64,000 nt of DNA from Pseudocercospora fijiensis CIRAD86 (taxonomy: Eukaryota > Ascomycota > Dothideomycetes > Mycosphaerellales > Mycosphaerellaceae). Shown here piece by piece: positions 22,743 to 33,500 of this stretch. The DNA lies in assembly GCF_000340215.1 (NCBI RefSeq), contig NW_006921537.1, positions 895,011-959,010 on the forward strand, given 5' to 3'. The position numbers were made by a program, and so were the translations under genes. The first letter of the stretch is position 1; each line of letters opens with the position of its first letter. Below the pieces are notes generated by a model. The model ran no database searches. It saw only the letters and a list, made by a program, of their open reading frames with translations, and was not told where the DNA came from.

Positions 22743-24041
22743 ATGCTCTCTCCAGCGGAGGCATCGCCCTACTCGAGGGCTGTGGTAAATGCCATGCGCA
22801 AGCTGTGAGTCGAACTAAGAAGGGGAAGAGCAAGGGAAGTGTACTGACGGAGACGAGATATCCAGAGGCATTGGCGGATAAAAGCTTCGATAACACTGGG
22901 CGTAAGCATATCTCGCAGCATAATCTACCAAAAGCTGATAGTCTATAGTACTGCTTGAAGCACCATTCGACCCTCTTCGTCGCCAGATGAACTCGGTCTT
23001 GCTGACAGTCGACCTCACCAAGGCCGTTGCCGACGAAGCCATCGAGCGACAAGATTCCATCGTAATAGCCTATCGTGCGTGCAACAAATTGCCAGTAATA
23101 AAGATTGGTCTGACCATATGTGAAGCGTAGATCCGATCATCTTCAGAGGTCTCAAGAGCTTGACATTGGGAGATACCCAACAGCAGTCTTTGCTTCGACT
23201 AGCAGCAGAAGGCATCAGCGTCTATAGTCCACACACTGCTGTGGATTGCGCAAGAGGTGGCCTCGGAGATTGGTTAGCAGATATTGTGACTGGGACACCA
23301 ACAGATCCATCCGAGCTGGACGGTCTTGAAGATAGAGGCAGCGACCCACCACCAGAGAATGGCACGCATGTTGATACGTCTGTGGAGAATGGCGCGAAGC
23401 GACCGACATACATGCTCCAACATCATCCATCTCAACTCTCCCTCCGACATCGAGCGCTCAACTTGGGCAATCATCAGCACAAGCGCTACCCGATCACCAA
23501 GACGTTGGTTGAAGGTTATCCAGGCGCAGGTATGGGTCGCATAATCCGTCTCGCAGAACCGGTCCCACTCATCGACATCATCGATCGCATTGGACTAGGT
23601 ATGGGACAACCGAAAGGCTTTCAACTCGCAGTACCACAAGGAAAGCAAGCCAGCGACATCTCCATCTCCAGCATCGCGCTCTGTGCCGGTTCGGGAGGTG
23701 GTCTCTTCTCGCAAGCTGAGAAGAATGGTGAGGACGTGGATCTCTATTTCACAGGCGAGCTGTCACATCATGAAGCTTTGGCTGCCATCGAGAAAGGGAA
23801 GAGTGTGATATGCTTGTTTCATTCAAATACGGAACGCGGGTTTCTGCACAGTGTTCTGAAAGGACAGCTAGAGAGAGAGGTCAAGAAAGAGTGGGAGAAA
23901 TTCAGGAGTAAGGAGAAGCTAAGAGACGGGATTCGTGAGGATTACCTTGAGGTTTTGGAGGATGCGAGTTCGGAGATTCATGTTAGTGAGGTGGATAGGG
24001 ATCCTTATGGGATTATGATATCTAAGGCAGAGTTAAAGTGA
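22743..24041 (+). CDS. NIF3: NIF3-family protein (NGG1-interacting factor 3-like / DUF34)
   Basis: A conserved metal-binding family of uncertain biochemical function, once annotated as GTP cyclohydrolase type 2. Exons are 22743-22804, 22858-22901, 22949-23074 and 23131-24041, giving 380 aa, with introns of 53, 47 and 56 bp. Splicing joins the family N-terminus: YPEALADKSFDNTG, then LLLEAPFDPLRR, then VLLTVDLTKAV. Metal-site motifs are visible: YHPIIFRGLKSL across intron 3, SPHTAVDCARGGLGDWL, and near the C-terminus GELSHHEALAAIEKG with HSNTERGFL. Length and motif order match full fungal NIF3 proteins. Confidence 0.93.
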
Positions 24042-24411
24042 GGTTACCGTGGAGCTATGGAGTTGAAGGGGTGTTGAGCGTAGGACAAGAGGCCTTAAAT
24101 AGAGGATTCAGGTAAAGTGATAGCCTCAGACAGGATTTTGAAGTGGAGTTCTTTGAGTTCAGATGCGATGCCGCGTTGCTGTTAGATATCGTTTGCCGTG
24201 CTCAATTAGGGAAGCATTCCGTATCGACTATTCCAACATGTAGGACTCAGTTCAACCCCTTTGCACGTGGTCACCTTCTTGGCGCATGTGAATCTCGGAC
24301 CCAGCTCCGACTCCTTCCGAACTTCGGATCTGATTGACAAACTTCAGGTGCCGTCATGCAATCTGATCCAACTCACCAACCTCCATTCACCACTACTCCA
24401 AAACAAAAAAA
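24042..24411. other. Intergenic NIF3 3' side / BolA promoter
   Basis: 370 bp with no gene recognised. A short A-run lies just before the BolA start codon. Confidence 0.5.
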
Positions 24412-24810
24412 ATGTCCGTTCAAACAGCCCTGGAACCCGAACACCCCCAACCCTCAACAACCATCACGCCCGAAACCCTCTCTCAAACATTACGAGAGAA
24501 ACTCGATGCCGTACATGTAGATGTTGCGGATTTGTCAGGTAAGAAGCCCCGACCGAAGCGAGGCAGAGCTACTTCAAGAGTAGAATATGCATAGATAGCT
24601 AACTATTTGTGTGTTCGAATTTTTTTAGGCGGTTGTGGACAAATGTTTGAAGCGGTCATCGTTTCACCACAATTCGAGAAAAAGTCGTCGTTGGCGAGAC
24701 ATCGACTTGTGAATAGTACTTTGAAGAAAGAAATTGCAGCTATACATGCTTGGACGGCTAAGTGTTTTACGACGGAGGAGTGGGAGAGGAAGAAGGATGT
24801 GGGGGGTTGA
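24412..24810 (+). CDS. BolA-family protein (Bol2/Fra2-like)
   Basis: Small BolA proteins work with monothiol glutaredoxins in iron-sulfur cluster handling; cytosolic Fra2/Bol2 takes part in iron-responsive regulation. Exons 24412-24538 and 24629-24810 give 102 aa, with a 90-bp intron that has a GCTAAC branch site. The core reads LSGGCGQMFEAVIVSPQFE, then ARHRLVNSTLKKEIAAIHAW, then a C-terminal TAKCFTTEEW. The invariant His of RHRLVN and the Cys of GGCG, completed by splicing, are present. Assignment to Fra2/Bol2 rather than the mitochondrial Bol1/Bol3 branch is tentative. Confidence 0.9.
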
Positions 24811-25140
24811 GACTCGGAGGGGGAAAGAGAGGATTGGGATGAGGCCTGGCGTATGTGCATGCTGGATTGCGCGGACAACAGATTCGAAGACGAGCTTTTG
24901 GATATTTGATACAGCGGCACCATATGGGAGGAGTTCGGCTTGTGATGTGAAACAAGAGCGCGCTAAAGGCTGCAGAAATGCCATGTAAGTAGCGCCCGAT
25001 CTTGCTGTCAACTTGGATGTCTAATCAGAATGAAAGGGAAAGCCTACTTGCCCGTACATCTGTGCTCTTTCTCGCGCTCAGGTGCGACGCATCATGGCAA
25101 GGCTCTCAGTGAGGCCCTAACAGCTTCAGTCCCAACTTGG
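24811..25140. other. Intergenic between BolA and F-box genes
   Basis: About 330 bp between two converging genes. I see no coding signal and take it as 3' UTR sequence from both sides. Confidence 0.45.
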
Positions 25141-25698
25141 CTACCAGCCGAATGGCGGCTTGACAACAACTTTTTCTCCCACCGACACTGACGTGATTAC
25201 TCCCCTCGTCTTGTTGGGCTTTCCGCCCGATAGCTTTTCGAGCTTGTCCAAGACATCTCCAATGGTCACACCCTCACCATCCCTTGCATTGACAGTCTGG
25301 CCGCTGACGCAAACCCCTCCATGGCGTGTATGCAGCCACACCACCTGCGCTGGAGGCTGAGTGATGAGCATGTGGCGGAAGCTGCCAGTGATCCATGGAT
25401 TGATATACTCCTTGGGCCGGTGTTTGGCTTTGATATGCGGGAAACCTGGCTTGAGCTTGCGCAGCTGGAAGACTTCAGAAGCCAGTGCATCGAATTGCGG
25501 TTTGCAGTCGGTATGATCAGGCGGTGGCGCTGGTCGGAAGAAGAGAGCCTCCTGCAGAAGAATCGAGTCGGCGATGACATCCTGCCATGTCTTGCATGTG
25601 CGTTGGCTCAGGAGTAATGTTTTGGTATCGAGGCTCAGTAAGATAGCTTGCAGTAACTCAACGGTGTGGAGCACCGCATGTGCTGCGGGCTGTGCCAT
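25141..25698 (-). CDS. F-box domain protein, paralogue 1
   Basis: Single exon, 185 aa. The N-terminal 45 residues fit an F-box (HTVELLQAILLSLDTKTLLL then SQRTCKTWQDVIADS), the module that docks substrate receptors on Skp1 in SCF ubiquitin ligases. The C-terminal part holds HMLITQPPAQVVWLHTR and VTIGDVLDKLEKL. The same VTIGD-LD-LE pattern recurs in the F-box gene 770 bp away on the same strand, so the two are probably tandem duplicates that diverged. The target protein is unknown. Confidence 0.8.
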   Translation of the reverse strand: MAQPAAHAVLHTVELLQAILLSLDTKTLLLSQRTCKTWQDVIADSILLQEALFFRPAPPPDHTDCKPQFDALASEVFQLRKLKPGFPHIKAKHRPKEYINPWITGSFRHMLITQPPAQVVWLHTRHGGVCVSGQTVNARDGEGVTIGDVLDKLEKLSGGKPNKTRGVITSVSVGEKVVVKPPFGW

Positions 25699-25909
25699 CT
25701 TGTTGATGAGTTGCGGAGCGAGGAAAAGGAAAGGCTAGACGAGATTGGAGGTTGGGCGAGCCTTGTAAAGCAAGATGTGCGAGACCAAAGTGAAGCGAAG
25801 CGCTGGACAAGGAAGAGCATGGACGATATTACCCACCCTAGCAAACGAACGTGCAACCCGACACCCATCAAACGTCCTTCGACGCGCACAAAGCTTCTAA
25901 GATACGCGA

Positions 25910-25928
25910 ACTACTACTACTACTACTA
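25910..25928. repeat. CTA/ACT trinucleotide run
   Basis: A short (ACT)n run ends at an ATG (25928) that opens a Thr/Ala-rich 22-codon stretch before a GTACGT donor. Confidence 0.6.
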
Positions 25929-26052
25929 TGGCGGCATCAACGGAGACAACGCCCACCGCCGCTGGCATCTCGAGCCCCGCCGCCGTTGAGAAAGGTACGT
26001 GCACTACTCGTTAAGCTACATAAACGTCGAAAAGCTTCTCCCATTCAATCAG

Positions 26053-26215
26053 AAAAAAGCACCAATGTAAGCCGCTGTTCAAAATGGCGCAATGGTAACG
26101 CGGTCTGATGATAAGTCAAAATTCTGCTAACTGCTGATTCACTGAAAAGTGATGACGAAAGAGGAATTTCGCTTCCGTCCCAATTGAAAAATTGGGGCGT
26201 TTCGTTTTGCTATTT
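26053..26215 (+). ncRNA. Candidate structured non-coding RNA (unidentified)
   Basis: Several RNA-like signals cluster here. There is a tRNA A-box-like TGGCGCAATGGTAACGC near 26084-26100, and two TGATGA boxes (26106-26111 and 26150-26155) with CTGA at 26134-26137 and 26142-26145, as in C/D snoRNAs. A GGAA/TTCC hairpin follows, then a perfect CCCAATT-GAAA-AATTGGG hairpin near 26180-26197 before a T-rich tail. A GTAAGC donor (26067), GCTAAC branch site and AG (26149) could instead make part of it an intron. An upstream ATG (25928) could start a spliced 27-codon frame (25928-25994 plus 26053-26066) that then meets TGA, so a host-gene transcript is possible. No known RNA family is matched. Confidence 0.3.
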
Positions 26216-26470
26216 TGAGGGATGTTTCTATCATATTATTCTTTCGCGCCGGTAGCTGAACGTAATGAGATGTTGAGTGAGGTGTTATTTTTGATGGTTT
26301 GGTGGCTGACTTTTTGGTTTTTTGATAGGGATGGCTATGGGTTCGAATTGCAGTGCACGCTTTCCCACTGCCGTATTCTCATCGTGAGACTCGCCTCTAC
26401 TTGACCCACGTCGAGAAAGATGCCACCAGCTGCTCGAGCCGATCATACTCAGTCTAGGCCCTCCGTTCGC

Positions 26471-27122
26471 TCATGCCTTCTTAGAGACGGCATAGCTAAT
26501 TTCGGCCAGCCAAACTTCTCCCCAGCTGCGCTCGTGCTTCTTCACCATCGGCTCGAGCGTGTCGACAAGGTCACCTATGGTGATGTGGCGTTGAGTCGCT
26601 CGGATGCCTTCAGTTTCGGAGTAGACCTCGGGTCCAGCTTTATGTGAAACACGAACGTAGGCGCGACGAACGCCAGGGCAAGAGATGTTCATGTGTCGAT
26701 GGGTCGCGTTCGTCTGCAACCATTTCTTCAGCTTGAATGGCTGTGCTCTCTTGGCGTAGCGAGGCTTCAGGGCATTCTTCATGAGTGGCTTTATGCGAGG
26801 GTTGATGAGAATAGGCTCCTGCACGTCATCCTCGGAATCGCTATCAGTCGACCACGAGCGGGTTGCACGTTCTGCGGGAGACTAGTCAGAAGGGTGAAGG
26901 TCTGTTTATTTCAGAAGACTTACTCATCGTTTGAGCCTCCTTTGGATCCAGAGATGTCACCTCGAAGCGAAGCTTCTGCTGCAAAGGCTTCGATTCCGCG
27001 ATCACTTCGCGCCACCATTTGCAGACTCTCTGGGCTCGAAGGATGCCCTTGACGCCAAGTGGCAAGACTATCATTTCGAACAATTCGACCGTGCCGAATG
27101 CTCGCTCTGCTGCGGTCGCCAT
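26471..27122 (-). CDS. F-box domain protein, paralogue 2
   Basis: Exons 27122-26924 and 26871-26471 give 199 aa; the 52-bp intron has a GTAAGT donor. The F-box lies at residues 8-50 (GTVELFEMIVLPLGVKGILR, then AQRVCKWWREVIAES). The C-terminal half contains ITIGDLVDTLEPMVKK, parallel to VTIGDVLDKLEKL in the neighbouring F-box gene. It is longer and more basic in the middle than its neighbour. It probably acts as an SCF substrate receptor, inferred from the F-box alone. Confidence 0.8.
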
Positions 27123-27569
27123 TATTGCTGAATGGTGCCAGTGTTTCGGAAATGAAGTTCGACAAAAAAAAAAGGATGAAGCAGGCGGAGACTTCTTGGC
27201 ATTGTCGCAGACGCGTGCATGGCAAGAGCGACTGACCCTTCACTTCATCCGCCTCGGAACTCATAGACATTGCGCGGGATACAGGCTCCTCAATTGAAGA
27301 GAAAATTACGTGCAGTGAGGGGCCATAATTCCAGAGGGCCATCGCTCAAAGCCAAGTGATAGAAGCTGGTGTCATAGGCAATCTTACCAGAGATGCCGTG
27401 AGCTGCATCGCAGCAGCAACTCGACAGATCTGCAGACGAACACCACACTAGCTTATCTTCGCGAATTGTGTCTAGAAGACTTGTTGCAAGCGCAGATCGC
27501 GACGTACGAAGCAGCAGCTGTATTGATTCGAGGTATCAGAGCCGAAAGATGAGGGCTATAGAACTGCAT
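27123..27569. other. Intergenic, no gene recognised
   Basis: About 450 bp; it should contain the promoter of F-box paralogue 2. An A9-10 run lies near 27166. Confidence 0.45.
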
Positions 27570-28319
27570 TCATCCATCAACTCTGTCCGCATCGCGTAGT
27601 TGGAAATAGTCCAAAAATCCCGCCTGTCTTTTCATCCACTTCTCTAACACTATTGAGGCGAGCATCGCCGTGGGCTGCATAGGGCCCTCCTTCTTGCTGG
27701 CACTCGCTGGCTTCTGTACACTCCTAGCCCATGGACCGTAATCATCCTCATTCTGCTTCAATTGCTTGACGCCCAACATGAGCTTTTGCATTCGGCGCTC
27801 AATCCGGCCAAGGAGTCCTCGACACTTGTTGATCCTATTAGCGACTGACATAATGGCGCTGTCGTCGAGTCCTTCGGTGATGAAGCCTTGTATTTCCCCT
27901 AGCAGGTCACAAATTTCGTGCCACCTATCGAAGAAGGGATCGTCCCACCAGTCGCAAGTGCGGATTCCAAACTGCTCGTGCGCTAATGAGATGTATTTAA
28001 TATCGGGTCGCGACCAGTGCGCCTTGATGGCAACATGAATACCATGATACTCGTAGCCCACGTTCTCGTACTGCTCTGATGTCGACTCGAGGTATTGCCT
28101 GATGTTTTGGACTGCGGCGTCTATTCGAGTTGGCCAGTCTTGAATATTCTGGCACTCGGGGCGCGCGCATCTCCAGTTATTGTGCCGGTATTTGACGGTC
28201 GGCTTGGTCCAGAGTCCAAAAAGGCTATCGTCGTCGGGGATTGGTGAAGGTGTGTCAGAAACCGAGTAGATGGTGAAGTGGAGGCAGCTGTATGTCACGA
28301 GCTCGTATCTAGGCACCAT
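27570..28319 (-). CDS. Hypothetical protein, 249 aa
   Basis: Single exon with no recognised family. It is Trp- and Tyr-rich (WWDDPFFDRWHEICDLLGEI) with an amphipathic helical stretch CRGLLGRIERRMQKLMLGVK, and no signal peptide or TM segment. An ATG at 28319 follows a stop-rich upstream region. The composition looks coding, but nothing in the sequence shows a function. Confidence 0.6.
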   Translation of the reverse strand: MVPRYELVTYSCLHFTIYSVSDTPSPIPDDDSLFGLWTKPTVKYRHNNWRCARPECQNIQDWPTRIDAAVQNIRQYLESTSEQYENVGYEYHGIHVAIKAHWSRPDIKYISLAHEQFGIRTCDWWDDPFFDRWHEICDLLGEIQGFITEGLDDSAIMSVANRINKCRGLLGRIERRMQKLMLGVKQLKQNEDDYGPWARSVQKPASASKKEGPMQPTAMLASIVLEKWMKRQAGFLDYFQLRDADRVDG

Positions 28320-29728
28320 AGTCGATCGAGCGTTGGGTGTGTGTGGTCTTTACAGGTGGAAAGTAAGCTCTTAAGCAACAGGTGACAAAATTCATGATCG
28401 GCGTGAGTGTTGCCTGCTGGTGCAGTGAATGAAAGTAGTCCATATTCTGGAATTCACGAGTTAAGTCTTACGTTCTAGGAGGTACTTCACTCACAGATAT
28501 TTCATCTGACGTGGTATGTGATTTTTGAATATCGTGCAACGACGCGCTTACAGCTCTCAACCTTTCGTCGCCACGTTATGTCAATGGCCAAATTGAACGA
28601 TTCGAGCATGGATGCGATTGTACCAAACGGTCGTCCAGCTCTGTATCCTAAGGACCGTTGCGTTTCTTCGAATGTGCTTCATCTACCACGTATTGATTCA
28701 GGTGCAGTGTCTTGGGGCGAGCTAGGTCGCAGGCTTGTCGCACCTTTTGGTCATTGTCTAGATGAGCGGAATTGCGAGCGTCAGTCTCGATGAATATGAC
28801 TGTATGAAGCAGACTGGCAGTATTCCATAATGACTGCCCAGCAACCTTCTCAACAACAGAAGCTGTTGCTCGCGCGCCGTCCGAAGGACATTTCTTGTCT
28901 GCGATCGCACGTGTCTCAAACAGCACATTCGAGTAGCGCGGCAATGGAGAACGAGCGTGTTCTACCCAAGCATGAGAAAAATGCTATCGTGACCTTATCG
29001 AGATGTATGAATGAACTGTGTTGAAGACGCGACAACGACATGGAAGCGACGTTGCTGGGGAAAACGCCAAGACCGAGATCCTTGCCGGGCCGTCGCCAGC
29101 CGCTCGCAGCCATCTCCAATCACCACCCGCCTCTTGCCTTTCTCTTCCCATTATTCATGCAAGTTGCATGGCTTTCTGACAGCATGGCCTTCCACAGCTC
29201 CAGCTGAAATCCTGTATGGTCAGCGAGACATGGTCAGCGAGCAGCCGCTCTCGTATTCCCATCATCACCATCGCCATCGCCATGCGGTGTGTCTGACTAC
29301 AAACAACGACACTCGCTGTCCTGCCTTACATTTGAACCTCCCAGAACCTGGAAACGTGATAGCAAGCTGACCATCAATCGCCAAAGAAGCATACCAATAG
29401 CCTTTGCTTGGCCGGAGGCTGAGGGACAAGGATGGTGTACCTCTCCCGCCACTCTGCTGTTTCATCCGCATCCTGTATCGTGTGCCATGCGACCATATCA
29501 GCCGGCCTGGAGTGTTTCTAGCCTGGACCAAAGCGTCGCACGTCGGAATTTTCCCTGTCATGACCACGACAGCACGAGCTAAGTGTTGTGACGAGCTTAC
29601 AGACTCACAGATATACCTGCCACCTCCCCACAGCAGACCTCCCAACCTCTCGTTGTTGTATACTTTCACTTATTCTCTTTCGTTGTTCGGGCACCCGTTG
29701 CCACTCCACGTTTACACCACGCACAACC
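28320..29728. other. 1.4-kb gene-poor stretch
   Basis: Short frames up to 119-134 aa occur on both strands but overlap each other and lack motifs. I call no gene. A CATCACCATCGCCATCGCCA tract near 29262-29281 is the only low-complexity feature. Confidence 0.4.
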
Positions 29729-30229
29729 ATGGAACACTCTCCAGCTGTATGCCTACGACTGATCTCCGATAATCTCTCCGAAGTCGACCATCACTGCTCA
29801 TTATGTCTCTTCTTCCACGGAGCAGATAAGACTTGTCGCCACGAACCATCTTCTCCTCCCAAAATTCTGCGATCAGAAACCCCATTCTCGGATTGCTCTT
29901 TCTATACATGCCGGACAGCTGCGAGCAGTATATCGACCACTTCGCTTCAATCGGACAGCTCAGGCAGCTCGACTAGCACGATCAAGGCACGCATCCACAT
30001 CACTACACCTGCTGTGAAACGACAATCGCTGCGGAGAAAACAGTCGCCAACCGATGCGTCTTTACGGGAACTGAACCACAGCCAAGAAATTCTCATAGAT
30101 CTTCGAACAAGACAATCCGAGGAACGTCTTCAGGCTGTGTACGAGAGACAGATCATGCAGTACCTCCACTCAGACATAATTCGGAGAATCAGCTTTGATG
30201 ATGGAGACATTTGGACGATTGAAGAATGA
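29729..30229 (+). CDS. Hypothetical protein, 166 aa
   Basis: Start chosen at ATG 29729 (MEHSPAVCLRL); the frame is open upstream to 29588, but that part has poor coding character. The N-terminus has a His/Cys cluster (HHCSLCLFFHGADKTCRH) that could bind zinc. It is followed by a Ser/Thr-rich low-complexity region and a predicted helical C-terminus (LRTRQSEERLQAVYERQIMQ). No family recognised. Confidence 0.5.
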   Translation: MEHSPAVCLRLISDNLSEVDHHCSLCLFFHGADKTCRHEPSSPPKILRSETPFSDCSFYTCRTAASSISTTSLQSDSSGSSTSTIKARIHITTPAVKRQSLRRKQSPTDASLRELNHSQEILIDLRTRQSEERLQAVYERQIMQYLHSDIIRRISFDDGDIWTIEE

Positions 30230-30797
30230 AGACGAATTACGACATTACGCCTGTATGAGAATCCGACTACTATCTACATGTACATCTTACAATAGCATCA
30301 CTACCAAAAAGCCACTAGCGAATGTGTTTCTGACAGGGAGTTGGCCTCGTATTTTGCCAATTCTGGCGAATCCTTCTGCGGACTTTGGAGGACACACATG
30401 TAGGTTGCTAATAGCACCTGCATAAGATGCTCGGCCTTGCCACCGACAGAAAGGGCAACGCAAAATAGGCCAGGAAGGCAAAATCTGAGAAGCCTCAGTA
30501 GAGGATTATGCAATTTCATTTTCATTCTCGAATATCTATTCACTTCCAACGTTCCGAATCACCGTTGTCAGGTTCCTTCAAATTACCAAAAAAAATATAT
30601 GCAATGCAATGCAATATGCCTCTCTCTCTCTCTCTCTCCCTATACACGAAAAACAAGCCCAGATGTCGTAGGCCGTCATTCCCATACGATATGTGACAGC
30701 CGTAATTTATAGAAAAAAAAACTCCACTCCACTCAACTCCCTATACAAATGCCAAAAAAAAAGAATTGCCTAAAACACACACGCGCGCCAAAGACAA
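30230..30797. other. Convergent 3' region with simple repeats
   Basis: Lies between two converging genes. It contains tandem GCAAT units (30600-30615), a CT run (30620-30639) and several A-runs (near 30588, 30711 and 30756). No gene seen. Confidence 0.6.
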
Positions 30798-33073
30798 TCA
30801 TACCCCTCGCGTCCCAAAATTCAGTTCTGGTAACCTAGGTTCGCGAGAATTCACTGAAGACCCTCGACTGTGATCTCGATAATGATTATAGCTAGGATCT
30901 CGAACTCCCATATCTGCAGCCGAAGCGACCAAACGGTCGTCGTCCTGGTAAGTGGAAGGTTCTCTATGCGGGGAGTCGCCTCTGTTGACGACTGGATCGT
31001 AGCGACCTCTATGATCAGCGAAAGGGGAAGAAGAGACGAAGGGAGCCGCGGTTTTGTATGAAGGTGGGCCAGCGTGTTTGACGTCGCTGGTCATGAGGAG
31101 ACTATTCCTTGCGTCGAGAGGGGTGAGGTTATCGAGGTCGCGGTTCAGGCGTTCTTTTTCTTTGCGGGCTCGGCGGTGGGGGTTTTCGCGGACGCAGGTT
31201 ATGATTGCGTTTACGGCGATGAGGATGGCGAGGATTCCGGTCATGACGGATTGCACTACGATTAGGACGACGCCGGTGACGGTTTTTGTGGTTTGGCTTA
31301 GGCCGAGTTCTTCGACGAAGACGAGGACGCAGATTACGGAGAGGACGCGGACGGTTTGGATTACGATGTTGATCCATTTTCCGCTGGTTCGCTGGTAGGG
31401 TCTGGTCCAGAGGAGGAGGGCGAGCATTAGGGCTTCGACGATGAGTTGGCCGGCGACTTGGACCATTCCGTGCCCGTTTGCGCCGGCGATGATGCAGCCT
31501 CGGACGAACATGTAGATGATGGCTGGGATGAAGATCCACCAGTAGTTTTTCTTGAAGTTGTCGTAGAAGAGGGAGTACTTGATCCAGACATCCTTGTCTT
31601 CGTAGAGTTTTGAAGTGTCGCCTTCCATTTTCTTGTACTGTCGGGCTTTGGTCACGACTCGCCAGGTAAAGCCACCAAGCACAGCAGTAAAGAGTCCCAA
31701 TGTGACACCAGCCAGCACTTTCGCAGCCCATGAATCACCGGTAGTGAATTGATAGACGCACCACATGGTCCACACCCCGTAGAGCATGAGAACCAAATTG
31801 ATCTGTGCCTTGGCCATGCGCCACCAATATCGCCTGCGCCAGGATTCCATGCCGTGTGAGAGCTTCCCGAACATTGCCCATGCCTCCAGAATGCATTTGC
31901 CAAGAAGAATGAGGACGATGATAGCAGCCACGACAATGGCCCAGACCAGAAGCACCGTCATGAAAGTGTTTGCCGAAGGAATCGAGAGCTGTTCGACGTA
32001 GGCCTGGATTCCGCTCACGAACTTCTCGTCCTTCGTGCTTTCATTTGTGGTCGAATTTGAGCTGGAGCCGTCGCCGCCAACTGTTGACTCTGTTCCATTC
32101 ACATTTACTGTCGTACCATCGCGAGCCCAGAGAAGGGCAGTGTTGAGAGCTCGCTTCGTTAAGCTGGAGTTAGTGTAGCCATCGTTGTAAACGAGTGTCG
32201 CGTTGTTCTTGAGGTCTTCGTAGCTATTGTCCGTAATGTTGCCTCCAGTCTTCGCGCGGAAGTTGTCGATCGCGGTCTGCATGGAGCCCCATTGCACAAG
32301 TCCGCAAGAGAAGCCAAAGTTGGTCGCAAAAGACCGGTACACTTTCGGATACTGAACGCTCAACATTCCGTTCATCGCCATGCCTTGAAACCAACCAATA
32401 ACTTCCGTGAAGGTGGGCGATGAAGTTGCTGCTCCTGGATGTCCTCCAGCAGCGACCGCGCCGACCGCCGAGAAAGCAAGAGCTGCAGCCGCGACACCAG
32501 CTGCTGCGTATGTGACGGAGGGCATGCTGGCAGTGTGTCCATTGGAGATACTGCTTTGGATACAAGCGATCTCTGCACCCGACGAACTCTTCACTTGCAA
32601 TTTCACCAATCCGTCGAGGTCGGGTATCGAGAAAGCGATGGCTGGGATCTTACTGGCGTACTCCTCTGGTATTGTCTGCTCGCCTTTTGACGAGAACGAG
32701 CCTGCCGGCACTGAAAGGTCATGTCAGTACGGTTGTTTTTGGGGATGATATATCTTCTCTTACCAGGACACATTTGCGACATGTTCTCGTCACAAGGATT
32801 GAAGTCTTTGGTGTATACAGTCTTTCCGTATGCGCTCACTTCCAGCTCCAGCGTGACATTCACCTCCGATGCACTAGACCCGGCGACATCGAACGTTATC
32901 CTTCTCGTATGCTTGTTGTATGAGACGTCCAGTGCCTGGACTTGAATGTCTGGGTCACTGCTGCAAAGACTGTATCCATCTGTTGATAAGACATCCCCAG
33001 CCAGCACGCTGGCCGGCAGCGCGCTGAGGAGACATAGAGGAAGAAGTCGGCGTATTCCTACAGACGACCGCAT
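30798..33073 (-). CDS. Flavin carrier / TRP-like membrane protein with ML-like domain (FLC family)
   Basis: Exons 33073-32764 and 32710-30798 give 740 aa; the 53-bp intron splits the codon for Val in CPVPAGSF. A signal peptide (LLPLCLLSALPASVLA) precedes an ML-like lumenal domain (about residues 26-170, paired Cys, N-glycosylation sites such as NVT and NMS). A TRP-like polytopic region follows with about nine TM helices, then a hydrophilic tail (YKTAAPFVSSSPFADHRGRY). This is the layout of the yeast Flc1-3 and fission-yeast Pkd2/Trp1322 family, linked to FAD import into the ER, calcium homeostasis and wall integrity. Which role this member has is not visible. A 138-codon upstream frame ends 10 bp before its start. 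Confidence 0.9.
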
Positions 33074-33083
33074 TGTCGCGTGC

Positions 33084-33500
33084 TCAGACTTTCGCCTCGA
33101 AAGATGTGCCGCCCCTCGAAGGGTAAAGAATGTTGTCCCAAGCCTGAACAGTGGGATGAGATGGTCGCTCGTAGAGAGCTACACCCAGGGCGGCGATCGC
33201 TCCCAAGGAAGTCGTGTTCCAGAAGATGTTCGGTGTTTCGTAATAACTTTGCCTGAAGGCTGGCCCCTGTTTCTTTGGGTCCACAGCTCTCACAAAGAAA
33301 TCCAGAAGTGTGAAAGCAGTGTGGCTAAACGAATGTCGAAATGGATGAGCGATGCAAGATAGAAACAAGAGCAGGACTATGGCACAAGACAGGTAGGTAA
33401 CTTGGAGAGAAATGCAACGCGGAGTGGTGAAAAGATACGAGAAGGTGGCTGCGTAAACCCTTTTGCGATTCATGATTGGGCAGGGAGGCCTCGCGTTCAC
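33084..33500 (-). other. Long upstream reading frame in the FLC leader
   Basis: A 138-codon frame on the same strand ends 10 bp before the FLC start codon. It has a hydrophobic run (VTYLSCAIVLLLFLSCIAHP) but no family match. It may be a fortuitous frame in the 5' UTR, a regulatory upstream ORF, or a small membrane-protein gene. Confidence 0.3.

Noticed and set aside
26084..26350. A tRNA or long pol III gene (A-box-like 26084-26094, B-box-like GGTTCGAATTG near 26339)
   Set aside because: The boxes are about 250 bp apart, no anticodon arm or acceptor stem can be folded, and the B-box stem does not pair.
31129..31731. 200-codon minus-strand frame rich in Arg and Pro
   Set aside because: An out-of-frame reading of the FLC gene; composition reflects the real frame's codon bias.
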